Positions 7,110 through 10,978 of a DNA stretch of 10,978 nucleotides are shown piece after piece (within the stretch, counting starts at the first letter, position 1; every line of letters starts with the position of its first letter). The DNA lies in assembly GCA_052388025.1 (NCBI GenBank), contig JBQTIP010000136.1, positions 1 to 10,978 on the forward strand. The letters run 5' to 3'. Position numbers and translations under genes: made by a program. The notes beneath the pieces are model-generated. The model had not been told where the DNA came from, searched no databases, and was given only the letters and a program-made list of their open reading frames with translations. This DNA is from JBQTIP01 sp052388025. Lineage in GTDB: Bacteria > Actinomycetota > UBA4738 > HRBIN12.

Positions 7110-7545
7110 AGAGATCCTCCAGGCTTCTGACTGCGTCGCCGTAGGTGATGCCGAGACGGAGCCTTGCCATCGGTGTGAGCCCGAGTTCGTTCTCGAGGCG
7201 CAGGATCGCGCCCTCGAGCTTCAGCACGTAGTCGGCGAGCGGATTCACACGGACTTGGCCGGTCGAGCCCTTCACAACGAGGGCGAGCTTCACGACCTCC
7301 ATTGCCCGCGCCCTCTGGTCGTAGAGCTCGAACAACCGGGCCACGACGGGGACGTTGACCTCCCTGACGAGCCCCGCGATGTCGTCGGCCCAGAAGGTGG
7401 CCCAAGAGACCGTCGTCGCAGGGAGGAGTCCCTCGGGCGGCTCGGGTGTGTCCCGCTCTCGGCGTCCGGGCAGCGCGATGACGTTACGGGTGCGGTGGCC
7501 TTGGGCAGCCTCGGGCGACTTGGCTATAGGGCCGCGTTTACCTAT
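7030..7545 (-). CDS. terS: Terminase small subunit, P27-like; apparent ATA start
   Basis: This subunit recognises phage DNA and recruits the large terminase. The C-terminal part carries RLFELYDQRARAMEVVKLAL, then VRVNPLADYVLKLEGAILRL and ELGLTPMARLRLGI, the NP...LGLTP.AR pattern of P27-family small terminases. A GTG at 7344 gives only 104 residues and has no well-placed SD. The same frame extends upstream with GKRGPIAKSPEAAQGHRTRN, then TPEPPEGLL and WATFWADDIAGLVREV. These read as a genuine TerS N-terminus (basic, GxxGP..KSP...GHRT). No ATG, GTG or TTG occurs in this extension. The frame position matching the expected Met is ATA 7545-7543, with GGAGG (7558-7554) eight bases before it. The full product would be 171 residues, ending at TAG 7032-7030. 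Confidence 0.82.
   Translation of the reverse strand: MGKRGPIAKSPEAAQGHRTRNVIALPGRRERDTPEPPEGLLPATTVSWATFWADDIAGLVREVNVPVVARLFELYDQRARAMEVVKLALVVKGSTGQVRVNPLADYVLKLEGAILRLENELGLTPMARLRLGITYGDAVRSLEDLYRDIDADQVEAAVIDIGPAEGGFAPT
7110..7120 (-). promoter_or_regulatory. Candidate ribosome binding site for an ATC start of the large terminase
   Basis: GGAGG (7120-7116) precedes ATC 7109-7107 with a six-base spacer, inside the 3' end of the small terminase gene. It is the only SD-quality site upstream of the conserved TerL N-terminus in the open frame. In the TerS frame the same bases encode part of LEDLYRD. Confidence 0.4.
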
Positions 7546-7558
7546 CGGACTCTCCTCC
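7546..7558 (-). promoter_or_regulatory. Ribosome binding site supporting an ATA start of the small terminase
   Basis: GGAGG (7558-7554), inside a longer GGGGAGGAG run, sits eight bases before ATA 7545. The spacing is ideal, and the downstream frame begins the conserved GKRGPIAKSP segment. Confidence 0.6.
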
Positions 7559-7666
7559 CCTCCCGTGCCGAGGCACCGCGACGCCGAAAAAAGGCGAAAC
7601 TCGAAACTTGGGGCGAAACCTGGGCGCGAAAACAGTTGACTTGCGGGTTCGGAGGGGCCGCGCCGA
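7546..7666. other. Non-coding gap upstream of terS with iterated CGAAAC; candidate cos/pac region
   Basis: This 121-nt gap between the HNH stop and the terS start has no credible gene. Plus-strand CGAAAC occurs at 7595-7600, 7602-7607 and 7614-7619, with a CGAAAAC variant at 7627-7633. The start-to-start spacings are 7, 12 and 13 bases. There is also a GTGCCTCGGCAC inverted repeat near 7565-7576. In cos phages such as HK97, an HNH protein works with the terminase and the packaging site lies next to terS. The cos/pac assignment is inference from position and repeats only. Confidence 0.35.
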
Positions 7667-8002
7667 TCATCGTGATTTCCAACGGGCTATCCCTTTCGCT
7701 ATCCCTTTCGCCGAATTGCATCGACGACAGAGCACGATCGGCTCTTGATCCGGGCTGCCGCCCTCCGACATCGGGACCGGATGATCCCCAGTCAGCGGGT
7801 TGTCCCTGCTCCATGGAGCGCCGCAGTCGGAGCACCAAGGCTGCGCGCTGACCGCCGCCTTTACGCTACGCAGCCACTGGTCGCTGTACCCGCGCTGCTG
7901 TCTCGTTCCCCTCGGGTCCGTCCCCGAGCGTGGCCTGCAGCTCTTGCACCGTGGACCCTCGGTGGGACGCCCGCAGTCGAGGCAAGGGCGGAGCGGCTTC
8001 AG
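7667..8002 (-). CDS. HNH endonuclease with N-terminal zinc ribbon; apparent CTG start
   Basis: This is a 111-residue protein with no canonical start codon before its conserved region. The frame opens after a TGA at 8014-8012 with only GGA TCT GGA before CTG 8002-8000, and that CTG overlaps the upstream gene's TGA as CTGA. GAGG (8013-8010) lies seven bases before it. From this start the protein reads (M)KPLRPCLDCGRPTEG, with Cys7/Cys10 and Cys19/Cys22 forming a zinc-ribbon pattern. RGTRQQRGYSDQWLRSV follows. The HNH core then has CSDC (57-60), GDHPVPMSEGGS with His74, and VLCRRCNSAKG with CxxC 92-95 and Asn96. Such small HNH proteins commonly sit beside terminase genes, and HK97 gp74 is known to stimulate terminase cos cleavage. 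The C-terminus carries a 12-bp in-frame duplication (GIAKGIA). Confidence 0.82.
   Translation of the reverse strand: MKPLRPCLDCGRPTEGPRCKSCRPRSGTDPRGTRQQRGYSDQWLRSVKAAVSAQPWCSDCGAPWSRDNPLTGDHPVPMSEGGSPDQEPIVLCRRCNSAKGIAKGIARWKSR
7687..7710. repeat. Perfect 12-bp tandem duplication in the HNH 3' end
   Basis: CTATCCCTTTCG occurs at 7687-7698 and again at 7699-7710. It is in frame in the HNH gene and duplicates a four-residue unit just after the CNSAKG motif, so it lies outside the catalytic core. Confidence 0.85.
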
Positions 8003-8325
8003 TCCAGATCCTCAGTCACGATGATCTCGACGTAGCCGTCCGACGGAAACGTCTGCTTCTTGCCGCTGGCCCATGTCACCTCGAACTCTCCTCGGTAGCG
8101 ACCGTCGGTGTCGGTGTCGGTTCCGATCCAGACGTACTCGACCTTTCCGGTCGTCGCGGCCGTGATGGTGGCTGCGGCGAGTATCTTCGGCGTCGTTGCG
8201 GCGAGAGATGCCATGATGAACTTGACGGTCGCCCCGGTGAGGTCGACCGCAGCGCCGGCTGCATCTTGCAGCGTGGCCTTGATGGCAGGTTCGAGGTCGC
8301 CCTTCTTGATCGCGAAATCTGCCAT
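7999..8325 (-). CDS. BppU-like baseplate or tail domain protein
   Basis: This 108-residue protein has ATG 8325-8323 overlapping the previous TGA as TGATG. It reads MADFAIKKGDLEPAIKATLQ, then AAGAAVDLTGATVKFIMAS, GKVEYVWIGTDTDTDGRYRG and EFEVTWASGKKQTFPSDGY. The GD..P.I...L.D..G..VDLTGATV.F pattern with a later G.Y.GEFEVT...G....FP.DGY is that of the Ig-like N-terminal domain of BppU-family baseplate upper proteins and similar stand-alone phage proteins. It probably sits in the tail tip or another virion surface complex. It lies next to other beta-rich virion-type proteins. The domain call is from memory of the family; the exact role is inferred. Confidence 0.78.
   Translation of the reverse strand: MADFAIKKGDLEPAIKATLQDAAGAAVDLTGATVKFIMASLAATTPKILAAATITAATTGKVEYVWIGTDTDTDGRYRGEFEVTWASGKKQTFPSDGYVEIIVTEDLD
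8003..8013 (-). promoter_or_regulatory. Ribosome binding site supporting a CTG start of the HNH gene
   Basis: GAGG (8013-8010) lies seven bases before CTG 8002. It falls inside the last codons of the preceding gene, and the CTG overlaps that gene's TGA, so coupled initiation is likely. Confidence 0.5.
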
Positions 8326-9401
8326 CAGAGCGCGCTCCTCGTGTCCGGATTATCCACCCGGACTTTGGTCCGGGGCTGACCGCCGGTGAGGACCACGTCC
8401 GGATTGTCCACCCGGACCTTGGTCCGGGTCTGACCGCCGGTGAGGACCACGATGCCTCGGCCACTCGTGACTAGGACGTTCGTCGGTCCGCCGACCGCCA
8501 CGCCAAGTCGCTCGGCGAGGAACCACGACACATCGACGGTCGTCTCGTTATGGTGCTCGCCTGTCGTTTCCCCGCCTCGGACGAACTCCAGCGGGAACGC
8601 TGGCTCCGTGTAGTGCGGGTCGGCGGCGACTAGCTCCGCAATCTCAGCCGGAACCTCAGGGGGTGCGGCTTGCAACCAGGAGATGTCGACCGTGGACTGG
8701 TGGTCATACTCCCCTGAGACGCCGCCGGGGTCGTAGGACTCCGGCGGCAGGAACTCCAGGCCGCCGTAGGGGGCCAGGATCTCAATCTCCGCTATGGGGC
8801 CGTCGGAGAGGACCCAGGAGATGTCCGGCGTGCTCTCCTGCTGGTGCTCGGCGGCCGTCGCCTCAGCGGCGTAGAACTCGGCCCACATCGGATCGATGCT
8901 GTAGCTCGGGTCCGTGGCGATGACTTCCGCCTCGGCGATGGGGCCATCGGAGAGAAGCCACGAGACGTCGAGGGTGCTCTCGGCCGCGTATTCCGCCCAA
9001 GGCGCGAGCTCTGAGGGTGGCTCGACCTCATGCGGCTCGGCCGCGATGAGCGTCTCGACGGGCTCTTCGAGGACGGGGGCGAAGATCTCGTGCCATGAGA
9101 CGTCGCGGGTGCTCTCGTTTGCCTGATGCTCGATGCCCGGCGAAGCCTCGGGGATCGGGAGCTCCGGCTCCCTGGGCTCGGCGGCGACTAGCTCCGCGAT
9201 TCCGGCTTCGGCCAGCGGCTCCTCGGCGAAGAACCACGAGACGTCAAGCGTGCTCTCGTTTGCCTGATGCTCGACCGATGCGCCATCGGGGCCCGTCGGG
9301 GCGTCTGACTCGTGCGGCTCTGCCCCGATGAGTATCTCGACGGCTGCCCCGGGCACCGCTTGGTCGGGCAGCAGGATCGGCAGGTTGTAGGCGCTGTTCA
9401 C
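8325..9401 (-). CDS. Acidic repeat protein with six SxDVSW-type repeats, function unknown
   Basis: This 358-residue protein starts at GTG 9401-9399, nine bases after AAGGGG. It is built from a degenerate repeat whose signature is E(H/Y)xxxS/T-T-x-D-V/I-S-W. The tryptophans are at residues 56, 103, 148, 196, 242 and 293, with intervals of 47, 45, 48, 46 and 51. Each signature is followed about 12 to 25 residues later by an I/V-E-x-L-x-A-A/T-E/D-P segment (VEILIGAEP, IAELVAAEP, VETLIAAEP, IAELVAADP). The repeats are strongly acidic and proline rich. The C-terminus switches to two basic 18-residue repeats, LTGGQTRTKVRVDNPDVV and LTGGQPRTKVRVDNPDTR. There is no signal peptide or membrane segment. 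Placed among virion-type genes, it may be a fibrous or surface-displayed virion protein, but I do not recognise a family. Confidence 0.75.
   Translation of the reverse strand: MNSAYNLPILLPDQAVPGAAVEILIGAEPHESDAPTGPDGASVEHQANESTLDVSWFFAEEPLAEAGIAELVAAEPREPELPIPEASPGIEHQANESTRDVSWHEIFAPVLEEPVETLIAAEPHEVEPPSELAPWAEYAAESTLDVSWLLSDGPIAEAEVIATDPSYSIDPMWAEFYAAEATAAEHQQESTPDISWVLSDGPIAEIEILAPYGGLEFLPPESYDPGGVSGEYDHQSTVDISWLQAAPPEVPAEIAELVAADPHYTEPAFPLEFVRGGETTGEHHNETTVDVSWFLAERLGVAVGGPTNVLVTSGRGIVVLTGGQTRTKVRVDNPDVVLTGGQPRTKVRVDNPDTRSAL
8343..8450. repeat. 54-bp tandem duplication, each copy with a CCCGGAC...GTCCGGG hairpin
   Basis: Unit 1 is 8343-8396 and unit 2 is 8397-8450; by eye they differ at three of 54 positions. 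Each encodes one LTGGQxRTKVRVDNPD repeat at the C-terminus of the acidic repeat protein. Each copy contains a seven-pair inverted repeat with a four-base loop (8357-8374 and about 8411-8428). These lie just upstream of the BppU-like gene's start. Confidence 0.85.
9099..9274. repeat. Nucleotide-level repeat inside the acidic repeat gene
   Basis: A 35-base segment at 9099-9133 recurs at 9240-9274 with about three mismatches. Both encode the EHQANEST..DVSW signature of adjacent protein repeats. This shows that at least these two units were copied relatively recently, while the other units have diverged. Confidence 0.75.
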
Positions 9402-9414
9402 CTACGCCGACCCC

Positions 9415-9753
9415 TTAGGTCACCTTACGGATCGACCACTTGTACGACCGCCCCGTCCCGGCCGTCTGCTTGAGGGAAAATCGCCAGCGATGAAGCAGCA
9501 CCATCCCCGGTGACACCCACAGGTCATCGACCTGGGCATGGTTCAGCGGCCACATCTGGACCTGTTGGGACGCAACATCTGTCGAAAGCCCCGCCTCGTA
9601 GACCCTGATCTCCAGCTTGTCGGCGAGGGCCAGCACCGAGACGTCGACCACGAACTGAAAAACGCCATCGGTCGCCTCAGGGTCGGTGCCGACGAAGTGC
9701 TCCGTCCCGACCGTTGCGGCCTGCGTCCCCGATGCGTGCTCAGCGATCGCCAT
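9415..9753 (-). CDS. Small conserved phage structural-type protein
   Basis: This is a 112-residue protein with ATG 9753-9751 and a GAGGTG SD just upstream, eight bases after the preceding stop. It begins MAIAEHASGTQAATVGTEHF and ends LKQTAGTGRSYKWSIRKV. The middle is beta-rich: VFQFVVDVSVLALADKLEIR followed by VYEAGLSTD. This AEHASGTQAAT...GTEH start with a LKQTAGTGRS...W end recurs in many tailed-phage genomes, usually among virion genes and without a proven function. There are no membrane segments or catalytic motifs. It is probably a small virion component in the same unit as its neighbours; that role is inferred from context. Confidence 0.75.
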   Translation of the reverse strand: MAIAEHASGTQAATVGTEHFVGTDPEATDGVFQFVVDVSVLALADKLEIRVYEAGLSTDVASQQVQMWPLNHAQVDDLWVSPGMVLLHRWRFSLKQTAGTGRSYKWSIRKVT

Positions 9754-9761
9754 TGCTCACC

Positions 9762-10577
9762 TCACCCCAGGCCGTAGGCGATGATGTCGAACACATCCCC
9801 GGTCGCCCCGGCCAGGATCCGCGCCGAGACGCCCGTGCCGGACGCGACCGGCTGCCAGATCGGCCACGGCGGGAACGGACCGCTTATGACTTCGGTCGCC
9901 GTCGTCTGGAACTCCCATGTGCCTATGGGCTGTGGCCCGGCAGCCACGGTGCCGACGCCGAGCTGCACCGAGACGCCCTCATTGGCATTTACGATCGTGT
10001 CGGCCCCCTGCCCCATCCCCACGGCCCACGCCGTGTGGTCGCGAGAGGTGTTGGCGATGTCCACCCACGCTCCGAAGACGCCAGCGCCGGAGGTGGCGTT
10101 GATCCCTTTCGAACCCGCCACCGTTACCCCGTATGCCGTGACGTTCTCAAGGGTCGAGAGCCCGTAGGGGAGGGTCTCCATGAGCGAGGTTCTGATGACC
10201 ACCGTGTCGGACGCGATCAGAGCGGCGACACGGCCCCAAAGCTTCGAGCCGCTCGGGATGAAGACCGGCCAGAACTGCTTCTTCGACGGCCCAGCTCCCG
10301 CGCCAGCCTGCGCGGCTCCGGTATTCCAGTCCGGGACGATGACCTCCGGTGGGTCGACCGGGCCCATACCGATGTCGACCAATTGAGCCGTGACGGTCGC
10401 AGACGTTGACACGCCGGAAGCCGCAACCCAGATGCCGCAAGCGTCGGTTGCCGTCGCTGCGATGAGCTGCGTCCACGCGCCCTTCGTGTCGACCGTGGCC
10501 GATGAAGTGAGCGTGGTGCCGCCTCGGTCGCCCTGCTCGATCGAGAACGGATAGGGTGGCGGAGTCCAAAGAGGCAT
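9762..10577 (-). CDS. Two-domain beta-sandwich virion protein, possible receptor-binding or tail surface protein
   Basis: This 271-residue protein has ATG 10577-10575 overlapping the preceding TAA as TAATG. A longer form from 10670 would overlap the upstream gene by 94 bases and add a shadow-like N-terminus, so it is rejected. The sequence is an internal duplication. GAWTQLIAATATD at about 34 parallels GAWVDIANTSRD at about 159. FWPVFIPSGSKLWGRV at 92-107 parallels the WPIWQPVASGTGVSARI segment near 228-244. SDTVVIRTSL parallels GDVFDIIAYG. Each half is a GT-rich beta pattern without catalytic residues. I associate this duplicated pattern with conserved phage surface proteins located near tail or adsorption genes. 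A carbohydrate-binding or adsorption role is plausible but not shown by the sequence. Confidence 0.75.
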   Translation of the reverse strand: MPLWTPPPYPFSIEQGDRGGTTLTSSATVDTKGAWTQLIAATATDACGIWVAASGVSTSATVTAQLVDIGMGPVDPPEVIVPDWNTGAAQAGAGAGPSKKQFWPVFIPSGSKLWGRVAALIASDTVVIRTSLMETLPYGLSTLENVTAYGVTVAGSKGINATSGAGVFGAWVDIANTSRDHTAWAVGMGQGADTIVNANEGVSVQLGVGTVAAGPQPIGTWEFQTTATEVISGPFPPWPIWQPVASGTGVSARILAGATGDVFDIIAYGLG

Positions 10578-10978
10578 TAGCGCCCCGCGTAGAACACACC
10601 GAGATCCGCCGCGACGACTGCCGAAGCCGCTGCCGTGATGTGCCCCTTCACGTCGATGAAATCTGAGCAAGCGGCAACCTCGGGCGATGCTCCCGCCGCT
10701 ACCGTTGGGTCGCCCTGCGCCACCACTTGCGAAATCGCCTCATCAATGAACGGGTGGTTAAAGGTGGCCCGAACCACCGTCCCGGCGACGTAGCAGAGGC
10801 CATGGCCGGGTCCGCCGACCACCGGCTGCAGGATGATCGCGGCAACGCTCGGCAGCTTGGCCCGGATGGTGGCGATGGCCTGGTTGATCTGAGCCACCCA
10901 GTTAGAGACTCGTGAACCAGCAGTCCCGGTGATCGTGAGCAGCACCCTGTCCGGCGGTCCAGATGGACATGAGGAGTA
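10577..10978 (-). CDS. SGNH-hydrolase-like phage protein, C-terminal part, runs off right edge
   Basis: The frame is open to the window edge, so the true start lies outside; a GTG at 10945 is probably internal. About 133 residues are visible, ending at TAA 10579-10577. Features are VSNWVAQINQAIATIRAKLP, IILQPVVGGPGHGLCY, FNHPFIDEAISQVV and, near the end, ACSDFIDVKGHITAAASAVV and LGVFYAGR. The ordered ILQPVVGGP...HPFIDEAI...D.KGH.T..A arrangement fits the last third of an SGNH/GDSL-type hydrolase, where block V carries the Asp-x-x-His pair; DVKGH is the candidate. The nucleophile Ser and GN blocks would lie off the edge. Virion SGNH proteins can de-acetylate or otherwise modify surface glycans. 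The family call is moderate because the catalytic N-terminus is not visible. Confidence 0.62.
   Translation of the reverse strand, partial: YSSCPSGPPDRVLLTITGTAGSRVSNWVAQINQAIATIRAKLPSVAAIILQPVVGGPGHGLCYVAGTVVRATFNHPFIDEAISQVVAQGDPTVAAGASPEVAACSDFIDVKGHITAAASAVVAADLGVFYAGR

Noticed and set aside
7636..7670. Plus-strand TTGACT as a -35 promoter element
   Set aside because: No -10 box at 16 to 18 bases spacing, and no plus-strand gene downstream.
7542..7838. 98-codon minus-strand frame over the HNH 3' end and the gap
   Set aside because: It overlaps the HNH frame, which carries the CxxC and His/Asn motifs. This frame has no motifs and ends at a TAG that overlaps the ATA start region of terS.
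6724..7851. 375-codon open frame on the plus strand, antisense to terL, terS and HNH
   Set aside because: High GC gives long antisense open frames. This one is Arg/Pro/Ser-rich without motifs, spans three genes with clear family signatures on the other strand, and has no good SD.
8343..8450. Tandem repeats considered as a CRISPR or iteron array
   Set aside because: Only two directly abutting copies with no spacers, in frame and encoding protein repeats.

Overview
The window is a high-GC, densely packed stretch of a tailed-phage (siphovirus, HK97-fold) genome or prophage. Every gene I can support lies on the minus strand, so transcription runs from high to low coordinates. Shine-Dalgarno (SD) sites are strong (AAGGAGG-type), and genes are mostly joined by ATGA, TGATG or TAATG overlaps. 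The GC content, a P27-like small terminase and the head-gene order suggest a phage of a high-GC host such as an actinomycete. The host cannot be fixed from sequence alone. No integrase, att site, tRNA, rRNA or CRISPR array was seen.

Layout in transcription order. (1) 10978 to 7999: surface or adsorption-type genes. These are the C-terminal end of an SGNH-hydrolase-like protein, a two-domain beta-sandwich protein, a small conserved phage protein, an acidic protein built from about six ~47-residue repeats, and a BppU-like baseplate domain protein. (2) 8002 to 5520: packaging genes. These are an HNH endonuclease, the small terminase (P27-like) and the large terminase. A 121-nt non-coding gap between HNH and the small terminase carries iterated CGAAAC motifs and is a candidate cos/pac region. 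(3) 5523 to 1364: head genes. These are a tiny membrane protein, portal, prohead protease with an unusual C-terminal extension, and a major capsid protein with a long N-terminal delta/scaffold region. (4) 1268 to 1: decoration-type and connector genes. These are three small proteins and a gp6-like head-tail connector that runs off the left edge.

The most striking observation is that three successive packaging genes (HNH, small terminase, large terminase) lack any ATG, GTG or TTG at the position where their conserved N-termini begin. Each does have an SD-like sequence 6 to 8 nt before a near-cognate codon (CTG, ATA and ATC). The HNH gene is therefore easy to miss completely, and both terminases are easy to truncate. 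Other points worth a second look are the repeat protein, a 54-bp tandem duplication with hairpins at its 3' end, and GC-rich hairpins without U-tracts on both sides of the capsid gene.
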